64,000 nucleotides of DNA from Stomorhina lunata (Eukaryota; Arthropoda; Insecta; Diptera; Rhiniidae): contig OW121743.1 in the NCBI GenBank assembly GCA_933228675.1, positions 15,399,724 to 15,463,723 of the forward strand, read 5' to 3'. This document shows, one piece after another, positions 1-11,486 of the stretch; position 1 is the stretch's first letter, and every line of letters begins with the position of its first letter. The translations under genes and the position numbers were made by a program. The notes beneath the pieces were generated by a model. The model had not been told where the DNA came from. It was given only the letters and a program-made list of their open reading frames with translations, and ran no database searches.

Positions 1-332
1 ATAACATAATCTATTACCTTCAAAAAATAGAGTACTAGATTATTCAAAATATAACTTTTCTTAACGCGATACCTCATTTTTCCGCCCACATTACTTTCTT
101 TCCTGGACATCTGAAATCATCCCCTATCATAAATCCACATTTAAACTTTTGGAAAGATCTTAAAAAAAACTTAGTAACTCGATCTTTTAAAGGTTCTGAA
201 TAGTAAATTCCAATAGAAAACATCATCCTATATAAAAATATAAAAAAAAATCGTGAAACTTTATTATATCGTAAAGTAGACAGAATGAGGTTATGTATGG
301 AACAAGATATCGTGCAGATGGCCGTAGTGGCT

Positions 333-2195
333 TTACTGGCACACACGCGATCTTTTAATGAAATGTTCAATGACCTTTTTCCATAAATGCTGCGGTATTT
401 CATTAATGCAGCCTCCAATTTCCTCTTTTAAGGCTTGAGTCGTCGTCGGCTTATTCGCGTTAATAACGACTTCAAAAAGCCCCAATGAAAATAATCTAAA
501 GGTGTTAAATCGCACGATCTAGGCGGCCAATTGTGGTCTCCAAAACGCAAAATAACACGACCGGGAAATGACTGATGTAGCAATTGAATTGTTCCTCTGG
601 CTGTATGACATGTGGCGCCATCTTGTTGAAACCACATGCCCACCACATTCATTTCTTCAATTATAGGCAAGAAAAAACTGGTTATCATTTCACGATACGC
701 TTGACCTGCCCCATTTTCATAAAAAAAAGGTCCAATGATTATTCCTCTAGCCCAAAACCCACACCACACAGTGACACGTTGAGGATGCATTTTCTTCTCG
801 TGAATCACTCGATTATTTTCCTCACCCCAAATGCGACAATTCTGCCTATTGACGAAAAAAATAACACGACCGGGAAATAACTGATGTATAAATTGTATTG
901 CTTCTCTGGCTGTATGGCATGTGGCGCCATCTTGTTGAAACCACATGCCCTCCACATTAATTTCTTCAATTAAAGGCAAGAAAAAACTGGTTATCATTTC
1001 ACGATACCGAACAACATTGACTGTTTGCACTTGACCTGCCTCATTTTCATAAAAAAAAGGTCCAATGATTCCTCCAGCCCAAAACCCACACCACACGTTG
1101 AGGATGCATTTGCTTCTCGTGAATCACTCGATTATTTTCCTCACCCCAAATGCGACAATTCTGCCTATTGACGAAAAAATAACACGACCGCGAAATGACT
1201 GATGTAGCAATTGAATTGTTTCTCTGGCTGTATGACATGTGGCGCCATCTTGTTGAAACCACATGCCCTCCACATTCATTTCTTCAATTATAGGCAAAAA
1301 AACTGGTTATCATTCCACGATACCGAACACCATTGACTGTTTGCGTTTGACCTGCCTCATTTTCATAAAGAAAAGGTCCAATGATTCCTCCAGCCCAAAA
1401 CCCTCACCACACAGTGACACGTTGAGGATGCATTTGCTTCTCGTGAATCACTCGATTATTTTCCTCACCCCAAATGCGACAATTCTGCCTATTGACGAAA
1501 AAAATAACACGACCGGGAAATAACTGATGTAGAAATTGAATTGCTTCTCTGGCTGTATGGCATGTGGCGCCATCTTGTTGAAACCACATGCCCTCCACAT
1601 TAATTTCTTCAATTATAGGCAAGAAAAAACTGGTTATCATTCCACGATACCGAACACCATTGACTGTTTGCGTTTGACCTGCCTGATTTTCATAAAAAAA
1701 AGGTCCAATGATTCCTCCAGCCCAAAACCCACACCACACAGTGACACGTTGCGGATGCATTTGCTTCTCATGAATCACTCGAGGATTTTCCTCACCCCAA
1801 AAGCGACAATTCTGCCTATTGACGAAAAAAATAACACGACCGGGAAATAACTGATGTAGAAATTGAATTGCTTCTCTGGCTGTATGGCATGTGGCGTAGT
1901 CTTGTTGAAACCACATGCCCTCCACATTAATTTCTTCAATTAAAGGCAAGAAAAAACTGATTATCTTTTCTTAAAAAAAAAAATGTCCAATGATTCCTCC
2001 AGCCCAAAACCCATACCACACAGTGACACGTTGAGGATGCATTTGCTTCTCATGAATCACTCGAGGATTTTCCTCACCCCAAATGCGACAATTCTGCCTA
2101 TTGACGAAGTCATTAAGATGGAAATGGCTCTCGTCACTGAAGATGATTTTATAGGCAAAATCAGCATTTTTATGTTGTTCCATACATAACCTCAT
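333..2195 (-). pseudogene. Broken transposase coding region, DD41D mariner type
   Basis: Four overlapping reading frames together read as transposase. The upstream part (1971-2195) has the FSDESHF first-Asp motif, followed by a block starting FVNRQNCRIWGEEN and ending with QQDGATCHTARE and LFPGRVI. The block recurs until the unique C-terminal part, which has WPPRSCDLTPLDYF and a tail ending in IKRSRVCQ at 333. The N-terminal helix-turn-helix domain is absent. The transposase is interrupted by frameshifts and by the repeated block, and the copy nearest the N-terminus has a QQDYATCHT variant. It is a dead copy with no host function suggested. Confidence 0.8.
549..2108 (-). repeat. Five tandem copies of a ~280-327 bp transposase segment
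   Basis: The segment running from the block after PGRVI back to FVNRQNCR is repeated head to tail. The plus-strand junctions read GACGAAAAAAATAACACG or a close variant at about 858, 1176, 1502 and 1828. Units are roughly 549-857, 858-1175, 1176-1501, 1502-1827 and 1828-2108. The copies differ by scattered substitutions and small indels, and the last lacks about 40 bp. Each unit contains the second catalytic Asp motif. The short A-run and ATAACACG homology at the joints suggests unequal exchange or slippage. Confidence 0.85.
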
Positions 2196-2240
2196 TCTGT
2201 CTACTTTACGATATAATAAAGTTTCACGATTTTTTTTTCT

Positions 2241-2789
2241 AAATATCTGTGTTTTATTTAAAATTTAAAAATTTGCGTTCTAGTTGGGACTCCCTTTATT
2301 ATCTAACACCTTATTTGTCAGTCCCTGTCGAAACATTCAGTTCTGTCATGAAGCTTACGAGTAAGGAGACATTAGGTCTTGGCAGTGACATTCTTCTATG
2401 AGAACATTTCCTATCTGAACGGGGCCACATCTGTCTGGAATGAATACATGCTCGAAAATACATACTATCCCTTGTTGAAGGAGTTCATAAGTGACAAGAG
2501 GCATTCCAACAGATTATAGATTATCTGGAATTTGTAGGGTAGAGCCTGGAGAAATCCTGAAAATTGAGTCGAGAGTCATCAATAGAGAAGTAAATTTTCC
2601 AGGAAATCCGCCTAGCCCTGCATCCTTAGACTTAGGTCTTGCAGGTCCATATAACTCCTGCAAGGGAGAAAGAAAAGTACAATTTCTAGTCAACCGTATA
2701 TAAGGGGCTCAGTTAGAGCCAGGCAGATGCACCGATAAAAGAGCCTATTTTACGAATCTTGATGTTCGATATCTCTGATAGATCGTGCA
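2241..2789. other. No recognisable gene
   Basis: This stretch separates the transposon relic from retrotransposon debris. A 70-codon open frame on the plus strand (2491-2703) resembles nothing I know and lacks other support. The sequence near 2340-2480 loosely resembles 42700-42830, which suggests an old interspersed repeat. Confidence 0.4.
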
Positions 2790-2930
2790 AAAATGGGAAT
2801 CCCAGATGGAGGGTCCTAATATCAGCACGAGCTGGGCAGTGAGAGAGGTGATGAGTGATGGTTTCTTCCTCCTCAACGTTGTGACAACTTTTGCAATGGT
2901 CGTTGCTTTGAAGATTAAAGGATTTTTAAC
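2790..2930 (-). pseudogene. Retrotransposon C-terminal zinc-knuckle fragment
   Basis: Translated on the minus strand, this stretch reads CKSCHNVEEEETITHHLSHC followed by PARADIRTLHLG. A Cys-x2-Cys then His/Cys pattern of this type ends the ORF2 protein of many non-LTR retrotransposons with an RNase H domain. It lies just downstream, in the same orientation, of the reverse transcriptase/RNase H relic at 3176-4480 and may be its end. Confidence 0.55.
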
Positions 2931-3175
2931 AGATTCGGACGTTAAGGTAAAGTGATAGCAGAATTCACTAACTGCTCCGGACCTCCGCAGACTATGTCTA
3001 GACTAGGATTCGTCCGCGTCGGTAGAACATATTATATGTCACTGTCCAAGGCTACAAAATCAAAGGCTCAGACATCTAGGCAGCAGATTCTTTGCCGAAC
3101 TTCATGAACATCTGCAACAGTGGAGTTTGCAAGATATTGTAGGGTTCACCACTGGTCTTAATTGGCTTAGATAGG
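2930..3175 (+). pseudogene. Second retrotransposon C-terminal fragment, opposite orientation
   Basis: The plus strand reads SVEHIICHCPRLQNQRLRHL and continues to a stop after TTGLNWLR near 3170. This is again the zinc-knuckle end of a non-LTR ORF2 protein, but it points the opposite way to its neighbour at 2790-2930. The junction therefore joins two different insertions, or an inverted one. Confidence 0.55.
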
Positions 3176-4480
3176 GTACTCTCCTTCTCCCTCTCTATCA
3201 TCTGTTTTATCCTCTTTTAGTAAAGGATCGCAATGGACCCCTGGGGTCTTCAAATAATGTAACTGTTTTACACACAATAGAAACGATCAGCTGTGACGTT
3301 CCGTTAAGGCAGCCTCACGCTTAGTTAAAATAATCCACCCTTAAGTCTTCTAGCATGTAAACCTATTAAACAGTGGAATGTATCGCCATCTCATTTAGGG
3401 ATGCCCGGCATTCACGGATGTCGTGTAGACCGATGATACAGAATGAATGGCGGCAAGACTATCCGTACAGAAACGAATATCGTAAAAGTATATTCGGTGG
3501 GACGTGATCCACTTGTTCGCCCTATAAATAGCTGAGATTTCAGCTTGAAGAATACTGCATTGTTTTTGGAGCTTGAATTTTACTTTTTCCCAAATCTGGA
3601 ATCGATTTGAGCCCCCGAGATATCCACAGAGAAAGATTGCTCGAAAACGGGTGACTGAATGCAGTAGTCAATATTTTCAGGGAGATTTGTGAGTTTATCC
3701 AGAATAGTAGAGTGGGCTTAAGATAAAGTAGATCATTCACCGGTAGTTCTTAATCTAATTGTTTAATTAAGAGCTACGAATTGGGCCATTGGCTCAACCG
3801 GGAGCCAGTTGAGCATAGCGAAAAGTACCTTTGAAGGTGTAGTCCTTAAGGCACCCGTAATCATAAGGGCAGCAGATCTGAGAATCTTGACAAAATGTCC
3901 TCGCTGATTAGCCTTATTAAGGGCAGGCCACCAGACAAGAGCGCCATACATGAGTATAAGTTCAACAAACATTTCAAAGAGCCATGCGGTATTAGAAGGG
4001 TATAGGCTCTTATAGTGTCTTATAGTACAATGGAAGCCTAGGGTGTCTAGATTGGGTGTTTAAGTTCCAGGACAGCTTCGAGTCCAGAACCACTAAAAGA
4101 TATTTGGCATGATCCGTGAGTACAAGTTCAGTCCCATCTAGCTTTGGGAGGGTGAACTATGGAATCTTATATTTCCTGGTGAATAGAACAAGTTCCGTTT
4201 TGGCGGGGTTAACTCTCAAGCCATTGGAAACGCTCCATTCAGTAAGTGTGGCTACAGCGACTTCCAGTCGCTTCGAGATAGTGTTCAGGTACTTGTCCGT
4301 AATAGCGACGTGATTTGCATAAGCAAGCGCAGAGAGTCCAATTCCCTTAACAATTTATTAATAGCAAGGTTCCAAAGCAGGGGTGACAAAAACCCGCCCT
4401 GAGGTGTACCCCGGCATGCTACCGCAGCTTTGTCCAAGCGCAACGAGGCTCCAGGCAATGGCAATATCTCAGTGGAGATG
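3176..4480 (-). pseudogene. Non-LTR retrotransposon ORF2 relic (reverse transcriptase and RNase H)
   Basis: On the minus strand, reading from about 4450 down, there is an RT core motif (RGTPQGGFLSPLLWNLAINK). A post-RT block at 3763-3972 contains YGALVWWPALNKA and SGALRTTP-like sequence (here TGALRTTPS). Near 3420-3560 there is RNase H sequence with QAEISAIYRA and TDSLAAIHS. Together these fit I/LOA-type elements carrying RNase H. Stops and frameshifts interrupt every block, and no YADD catalytic motif was found intact. It is a decayed insertion. Confidence 0.7.
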
Positions 4481-4559
4481 CTTTTATGTGATGTTGAAGA
4501 ATCGACGAGACAGTGGCAGCCATTGGGAAGAAGAAGCTCTGCCAACCTCCTGGAATGCA

Positions 4560-4960
4560 GGTGACTCCAAAGACTGCAATAACTACTGGGGTATAACACT
4601 TCTTCCAATACCGAGAGTGGATTTTAAACGTCGGGTTCTATACAATGGTAAATTGTCAAATCCGTTCGAAGTCACTAATGGAGTAAGGCAAGGATGTATC
4701 TGGTTCCCTATACTTTTTATCCTTGTCATCGACAATATAATGCACACGCCTTTGAATGGTGGACGCGGTATCCAATAGACACCCTTTAATCGATATTATG
4801 GTATCCCTAAAAGCTGTTGGTGTAAAGGTATTCGCATATGCTTCTATAGCAGAGGGAGAAGTACAGGTACCTTCAAAGCGCCCTCTTCCGTATTGCAAAA
4901 TACGTCAAAACGAAACTCAAAACTTGGACAGAACTAGGAGGGCTTGTATTTCCTTGCACT
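4560..4960 (+). pseudogene. Reverse transcriptase fragment of a different non-LTR element
   Basis: The plus strand reads CNNYWGITLLPIP, then VRQGCIWFPILFILVIDNIM and GGRGIQ. These are an NYRGI-type motif and the RT motif around RQGC-SP-LF. The two motifs sit too close together, so an internal deletion is likely. The reading stops after GGRGIQ. Its orientation is opposite to the RT relic on its left. Confidence 0.6.
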
Positions 4961-5433
4961 ACTATTTTTTTTAATTGTATGATTTCTTATTTTTTCCTAA
5001 TTGTATGATTGTCTTCTTAATCTTTCCATTCATTATCGCAAATACATATTGAATTTACATTTAAAAATAAAAATACGTAAACAAATACTTGATCGTTTGT
5101 ACACAACGTCAGAAACGTGTTTAAAAGATCACGAGATTTTCACTTAACATTGAGCTTTTTGAAAAGGCGTGAATGAATTACAATCGCAAGTCGATATGAA
5201 TTCATTACTGAAGCGATCGTATGTTAATATGTATAAAAAAATAAATAAATATGTATGTAAGTATAAATCTATGGAAATTTATTTTGTTTATTAATAGCAA
5301 ATTTAAAACTTATTTGAATATTCATTTTGGAAAAATAAGATCTATTGACAACAATTTTAAAAATCAATTAACACATGACATTTCAAAATCTTTAGAAAGT
5401 TTTGTTTGATATTGGATTAGTCAGTGTGGGAAT
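4961..5433. other. AT-rich spacer
   Basis: No gene, RNA or clear repeat is visible. The sequence is AT-rich and passes into imperfect GTTCAG-type words at its right edge, where the satellite begins. Confidence 0.4.
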
Positions 5434-7545
5434 TTGCCTTAGTTTTAGTTATGGATTAGTTTAGTTCCAGTTTAGGTTGTAGTTCAGTTGTAGTCCAGTT
5501 CTAGTTCAGTTCTAGGTTCAGTTCTAGTTCAGTTCTAGTTCAGTTCTAGTTCAGTTCTAGTTCAGTTCTAGTTCAGTTCTAGTTCAGTTCTAGTTCAGTT
5601 GTAGTTCAGTTCTAGTTAAGTTCTAGTTCAGTTCTAGTTCAGTTCTAGTTCAGTTCTAGTTCAGTTCTAGTTCAGTTCTAGTTCAGTTCTAGTTCAGTTC
5701 TAGTTTAGTTCTAGTTCAGTTCTAGTTCAGTTCTAGTTCAGTTCTAGTTCAGTTCTAGTTCAGTTCTAGTTTACTTCTAGTTCAGTTCTAGTTCAGTTCT
5801 AGTTCAGTTCTAGTTCAGTTCTAGTTCAGTTCTAGTTAAGTTCTAGTTCAGTTCTAGTTAAGTTCTAGTTCAGTTCTAGTTCAGTTCTAGTTCAGTTCTA
5901 GTTCAGTTCTAGTTCAGTTCTAGTTCAGTTCTAGTTCAGTTCTAGTTCAGTTCTAGTTCAGTTCTAGTTCTAGTTCAGTTCTAGTTCAGTTCTAGTTCAG
6001 TTCTAGTTTAGTTCTAGTTCAGTTCTAGTTCAGTTCTAGTTCAGTTCTAGTTCAGTTCTAGTTCAGTTCTAGTTCAGTTCTAGTTCAGTTCTAGTTCAGT
6101 TCTAGTTCAGTTCTAGTTCAGTTCTAGTTCAGTTCTAGTTCAGTTCTAGTTCAGTTCTAGTTCAGTTCTAGTTCAGTTCTAGTTCAGTTCTAGTTCAGTT
6201 CTAGTTCAGTTCTAGTTCAGTTCTAGTTCAGTTCTAGTTCAGTTCTAGTTCAGTTCTAGTTCAGTTCTAGTTCAGTTCTAGTTCAGTTCTAGTTCAGTTC
6301 TAGTTCAGTTCTAGTTCAGTTCTAGTTCAGTTCTAGTTCAGTTCTAGTTCAGTTCTAGTTCAGTTCTAGTTCAGTTCTAGTTCAATTCTAGTTCAGTTCT
6401 AGTTCAGTTCTAGTTCAGTTCTAGTTCAGTTCTAGTTCAGTTCTAGTTCAGTTCTAGTTCAGTTCTAGTTCAGTTCTAGTTCAGTTCTAGTTCAGTTCTA
6501 GTTCAGTTCTAGTTCAGTTCTAGTTCAGTTCTAGTTCAGTTCTAGTTCAGTTCTAGTTCAGTTCTAGTTCAGTTCTAGTTCAGTTCTAGTTCAGTTCTAG
6601 TTCAGTTCTAGTTCAGTTCTAGTTCAGTTCTAGTTCAGTTCTAGTTCAGTTCTAGTTCTAGTTCAGTTCTAGTTCAGTTCTAGTTCAGTTCTAGTTCAGT
6701 TCTAGTTCAGTTCTAGTTCAGTTCTAGTTCAGTTCTAGTTCAGTTCTAGTTCAGTTCTAGTTCAGTTCTAGTTCAGTTCTAGTTCAGTTCTAGTTCAGTT
6801 CTAGTTCAGTTCTAGTTCAGTTCTAGTTCAGTTCTAGTTCAGTTCTAGTTCAGTTCTAGTTCAGTTCTAGTTCAGTTCTAGTTCAGTTCTAGTTCAGTTC
6901 TAGTTCAGTTCTAGTTCAGTTCTAGTTCAGTTCTAGTTCAGTTCTAGTTCAGTTCTAGTTCAGTTCTAGTTCAGTTCTAGTTCAGTTCTAGTTCAGTTCT
7001 AGTTCAGTTCTAGTTCAGTTCTAGTTCAGTTCTAGTTCAGTTCTAGTTCAGTTCTAGTTCAGTTCTAGTTCAGTTCTAGTTCAGTTCTAGTTCAGTTCTA
7101 GTTCAGTTCTAGTTCAGTTCTAGTTCAGTTCTAGTTCAGTTCTAGTTCAGTTCTAGTTCAGTTCTAGTTCAGTTCTAGTTCAGTTCTAGTTCAGTTCTAG
7201 TTCAGTTCTAGTTCAGTTCTAGTTCAGTTCTAGTTCAGTTCTAGTTCAGTTCTAGTTCAGTTCTAGTTCAGTTCTAGTTCAGTTCTAGTTCAGTTCTAGT
7301 TCAGTTCTAGTTCAGTTCTAGTTCAGTTCTAGTTCAGTTCTAGTTCAGTTCTAGTTCAGTTCTACTTCAGTTCTAGTTCAGTTCTAGTTCAGTTCTAGAT
7401 CAGTTCTAGTTCAGTTCTAGTTCAGTTCTAGTTCAGTTCTAGTTCAGTTCTAGTTCAGTTCTAGTTCAGTTCTAGTTCAGTTCTAGTTCAGTTCTAGTTT
7501 AGTTCAGCTCTAGTTCAGCTCTTTTTAAGGTTCTAGTTAAGGATC
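5434..7545 (+). repeat. 11-bp satellite block 1 (unit TTCTAGTTCAG)
   Basis: About 190 head-to-tail copies of an 11-bp unit, TTCTAGTTCAG on the plus strand. The interior is nearly uniform, with rare variants (TTCTAGTTAAG, TTCTAGTTTAG and a 6-bp short unit). Both edges decay over 50-100 bp into looser copies such as GTTCCAG and GTTCAGCTC. Because 11 is not a multiple of 3, TAG recurs in all frames, and the reverse strand contains TGA and TAG, so it cannot code. The same unit in the same orientation forms blocks at 45570-48960 and 61090-64000. Confidence 0.97.
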
Positions 7546-8659
7546 TAATTTAGTTTCTGGTCCTGGTTCTAATGATCGATTCAGTTATAATGATCGCTTG
7601 TTTTGGGATTGAAATTTATATGTTTTCGAACCTCACTTTCTAGACTGTGATGGGCCTTAATATTAAGATAAAAATATTTACTGTTTCAATTCATATTCTA
7701 GTAATAATGGAAGTATTAATTAGATTGTTTTACTTGTTTGTTACGCATTATCATTTATTCTGACACTTTTCGAATGTTTTTTTTTTTAAACTGAGTGGTT
7801 TTGAACTTGATCGTGAAACATTTTTATACATAAATTTAAATAAATATTAAATATCTTTATGAATATTTTGTTTTTTTTTATAAATCTATTGCCTTTAAAT
7901 AAACAAAACTTTCACATTTTTGCAATGATCTTGTTGGTTTTTTTTTCAAAATTTATTTTCATGTCACGACATATCGCAATGTCAGTTGGTTCATTGCCAA
8001 AATTATACAGATGTTCATGTTTTATAATAATTTTGAAAGCCACTAATTTTCAAAATAACAATTATTAAAAATATTTGTTATTTCTCTTTGATCTTTTTCA
8101 TTTTCGAAATGATCACATGGAAAATTTTTTAAAACAAAATTCACGTTTTTTTGTTATTTTCACTTTAAATTTCGTAATTACCTTTTTATGAAGAAAGATC
8201 TTACGACTTAGATAAAATTACTTTTTTATTACTATTATTTAATTTGTTTTCTAGGTAATTATCTCTTAAATAAAATGAATTAAAATAGAACAAACATTTC
8301 TACCGGTATTAATGATCGTAACTCCTGTACTACTGATCGTAACTCTATTTAAAAATGACTGAAATATTTGAAAAAAAAAAATTACAAAATAAGTTCAAAA
8401 TTGTTTTTTATTGACAAAAGAGCAGAATTTATGATCATGCGAATACACGTGAATTTTCACAATTTTCGGAGAACAAAGTAAAAGTTTAAAGAGAAAAACT
8501 TCTTGTAAAAGGTGCCAGATTTTTTTATTTAATTTGAGGGCTTTTTAAAAGGGCATTAATGTGAAAGCACAAAAAATTATATGAAACTAGCTGTCTTCAA
8601 ATTTTGCAGTTGATCTATCCCTTTTTTTATTTAGGAGATACTTACTTACTAAAATGAAC
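7546..8659. other. AT-rich spacer
   Basis: Very AT-rich, with T- and A-runs. The open frame at 7859-8068 is low-complexity and unlike a known protein. No RNA gene or repeat stands out. Confidence 0.4.
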
Positions 8660-9699
8660 TACACCATTTTCAATTGTAATTGAGAAATTTTCAAATTGAA
8701 TTGAGAAATTTTCAATTGAAATTGAGAATTTTCAATTGGAATTGAGAATTTTCAATTGAAATTGAGAAATTTTCAATTGAAATTGAGACTTTTCAATTGA
8801 AATTGAGAAATTTTCAATTGAAATTGAGAATTTTTCAATTGAAAATGAGAATTTTTCAATTGAAATTGAGAAAATCCCAATTGGAAATGAGAAATTTTCA
8901 ATTGAAATTGAGAATTTGTAAATTTAAATTGAGAATTTTTCAATTGAAATTGAGAAAAGCCCAATTGAAAATGAGGTTGATTTTTCTAATTGAAATTGAG
9001 AAATTTTCAATTGGAATTGAGAAGTTTTCAAATGAAAATGAGAAATTTTCAATTGAAAATGAGAAATTTTCAATTTAAAATGAGAAATTTTCAATTGAAA
9101 TTGAGAATTTTAGAATTGAAATTGAGAAAACCTAAATTGAAAATGAGGTTGAAATTCCACTTGGAGTGTTCTCAATTTCAATTGAAAAATTCTCAATTTA
9201 AATTTAAAATTTCTCAATTTCAATTGAAAATTTCTCAATTTCAATTGAAAATTTCTCATTTTCAATTGAAAAATTCTCAATTTCAATTAAAAAATTCAAC
9301 CTCATTTTCAATTGTGCTTTTCTCAATTTGAATTGAAAAATTCTCAATTTCAATTTAAAAATTCTCAATTTCAATTGAAAATTTCTAATTTTCAATTGGG
9401 CTTTTCTCAATTTCAATTCAAAAATTCCCAATTTCAATTGAAAATTTCTCAATTTGAACTGAATGTTTCTCATTTCCAATTAGGGTTTTCTCAATTTTAA
9501 TTGAAAATTTCTCATTTTTAATTGAAAATTCTCAATTTCAATTGAAAATTTCTCAATTTCAAATGAAAATTCTCAATTTCAATTGAAAATTTCTCATTTT
9601 CAATTGAAAATTCTCAATTTCAATTGAAAATTTCTCAATTTCAATTGAATATTCTCAATTTCAATTGAATATTTCTCAATTTCAATTGAAAATGGTGTA
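8660..9699. mobile_element. Foldback-like element with repeat-built inverted arms
   Basis: The ends are exact inverted copies of TACACCATTTTCAATTG (8660-8676 and 9683-9699). The left arm (to about 9155) is a tandem array of a ~21-24 bp unit, GAAATTGAGAAATTTTCAATT and variants. The right arm is the same array reversed. Rare markers such as AAAATGAGGTTGA (near 8970) and TCAACCTCATTTT (near 9295) are mirrored around a centre near 9150. Long terminal inverted repeats made of short tandem repeats are the hallmark of Drosophila Foldback elements. No transposase and no clear target-site duplication were seen. The open frames here are artefacts of the repeat. Confidence 0.75.
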
Positions 9700-9719
9700 T
9701 ATTTACAACCAGTTTAGAT

Positions 9720-11330
9720 CAAAGGACGGGCATATTTTAGAATTTCATGCGTTTTTTTTCCATTCCGTAGGCCAAGCTTCTACTAGGTCTTTCCATCGAA
9801 GTTTCGGACCTTCTCTTCTACGAGTATAGCTCATACAGCTCATAGTTCATTCGATGGATCCAAAGACATTTCGAAAAATCTTCCTCTCAAAAAGTCCAAG
9901 AATAGGATCATCTGCCTGTGCAAATGCCCATGATTCAGCAGCATATACCTAATGACGCGAGTAGTATAAGCGTTTTATAGAGCTTAATTTTAGTTCTTAT
10001 AAAGCTTTTTTTTTCTTAGTTGCCTGCTTAGGCCAAAATAACTTCTGTTGACAATTATGACTTTTGATTTCGGAACTTATGTCGTTATTTATGTTCACGG
10101 CGGTACCAAGGTAAGTTTCAACGGTCACATGTGGTCCAAGTCTCGTGGACTGTCTGCTTATAGAAACCTTCAGTTTTGTTTTTGATTGATTGACAACTCG
10201 ATCCATTTTATTAGATTGCATCTCGAAACTTGAAAAGGTGGCAGTCACCTCGGGACATGTACGTCCTAGGATATCAATGTCATCGGCAAACGCGAGTTTT
10301 TTGTTCCAGTTGTATTAACTGCAGCATCTCACTATATTTTTTTCTAGCACAATATTGAAGAGATCGCATGATAAACTATCGCCTTGCCTGAATCCCCGTT
10401 AAGTTTTGAAGGGCTCCAATAGGCTCTTATCTATTTTAACTGATGAGTTTGTATCAGTTAATGTCATCAGACATAACGTTTTAAGCTTCGTAAGGATGCC
10501 GAACTCAGACATTGCTTTAAACAACTTTGATCGTATCGGGCTGTAAAAAGCAGCTTTGAAGTCAACGAAGAGACGATATGTGTTCTTTTTCTGTTGGGTC
10601 TTCTGCTGGATTTGACGCAGTGTGAAGATCTTATTAGTGATAGATTTTCCTGGCCCAAAGCTACATTGGAAGGTCCCAATTATTTCGTTTACTTTGGTCT
10701 TAAACCTTTCCAACGGTATGGTCGAAAGAATCTTATATGCAATTGAGAAGAGGCTTATAGCTCTATAATTGGCATATAAAGTTATCTCCCTTTTTGGTGT
10801 ACTGAGCAAAGAACACTGAGACTCCAATCGTCTGGCATTTGTTTTTCTAACCATATGGTTTTTTAAGCTGAGACATGCATGAACCTTACCAACTCATCAC
10901 CTCTGGCATCCTCAGCTTTGTTATCTTTTAGTCGAGTAACTGCAATTCTAACCTCATTTTTGGTTGGTTGGTGGACATATAACGCCGTCTTCTTTGATTT
11001 GTTCAGGCGTATAGTCTTGGTACATTTGATATTAACAATTTGCAAAAGTTCTGCTTCCATAGTTTCAGTACACTTTCTGTCAAGAGGTTTCCTTGGTTGC
11101 CCTTACAATAGAAGATACAATTGCCAAAGCTATCCTTTTGGTGTTAAACTTTTTGGTCAAATTTATGCACTTCATTCCGAATTTTATACATCTCAATTTC
11201 CTTAAACACACGTATATTTATTTCTTTCTTTTTTCTTCAGAATATCCTCCTTTTCTTTAGATACTTTTCTAAAGTTCAACTTGACACTACTGATTGCAGA
11301 GTTGCCCTCTAGACTTAATTTCTCTCAACA
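9720..11330 (-). pseudogene. Non-LTR retrotransposon ORF2 relic, minus strand
   Basis: Reading the minus strand, the RT region at 10399-10854 has NYRAISLFSIAYKILS, then FGPGKSITNKIFTLRQ (a FRPGKST-type motif) and LFVDFKAAF. Past a stop, RGFRQGDSLSCDLFNIVLE and the catalytic AFADDIDILG occur near 10280-10390. EVTATFSSFEMQSNKMDRVV follows at 9997-10248. Near 9760-9830 is a C-terminal GPKLRWKDLVEAW motif. The order is that of one ORF2, broken by at least one frameshift and by stops. The sequence upstream at 10863-11060 may be its linker. Confidence 0.75.
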
Positions 11331-11486
11331 GCGGCATTGCGGCATCCCTCGCCATACCAAGAGTGTTTAGGAAGAGGGTTTTGGAACATTAATACAGATT
11401 TTACAGCTGTTTTCATGGAGTTGGCAATATTTTGCCATATCATACAGATGTCCTTTGAACCGTGAATATCTTCTCTGAGGAGGTGA

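Larger units (their letters stand above)
242..2238. repeat. 63-bp perfect inverted repeat flanking the transposase array
   Basis: Bases 242-304 are the exact reverse complement of 2176-2238 over 63 positions, starting in an A-run/T-run. The right copy is transposase coding sequence on the minus strand (it encodes the region with MRLCMEQ). The left copy is therefore an inverted piece of the same gene placed beyond its 3' end. This is a rearrangement, not ordinary terminal repeats. Confidence 0.85.
242..2240 (-). mobile_element. Rearranged mariner-superfamily (DD41D-type) transposon relic
   Basis: The minus strand carries pieces of one IS630/Tc1/mariner transposase. The first catalytic Asp lies in an FSDESHF motif near 2110-2150. 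The second lies in QQDGATCHT-like motifs, present five times. The third lies in CDLTPLDYF near 480-520, and the C-terminus ends near 333. Counting from the second Asp to the last Asp (in TPLD) gives about 41 intervening residues in the related copy at 21232-22710, which matches the DD41D group. Frame changes (for example near 480) and tandem duplication mean it cannot make a working transposase. No clear terminal inverted repeats with TA flanks were found; the only strong inverted repeat is internal sequence. Confidence 0.8.

Noticed and set aside
584..1850. Plus-strand open frames of 86-104 codons in the left region
   Set aside because: They are antisense to the repeated transposase segment and recur only because the segment is duplicated.
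242..2238. The 63-bp inverted repeats as terminal inverted repeats of the transposon
   Set aside because: The right copy is internal coding sequence of the transposase and there are no TA flanks, so they are a rearrangement.
8773..9500. Open frames of 60-113 codons on both strands with repeating FQLK/RNFQLKLR-type peptides
   Set aside because: They are translations of the inverted tandem repeat in the Foldback-like element; both strands give similar peptides, which is expected of palindromic repeats and not of a gene.
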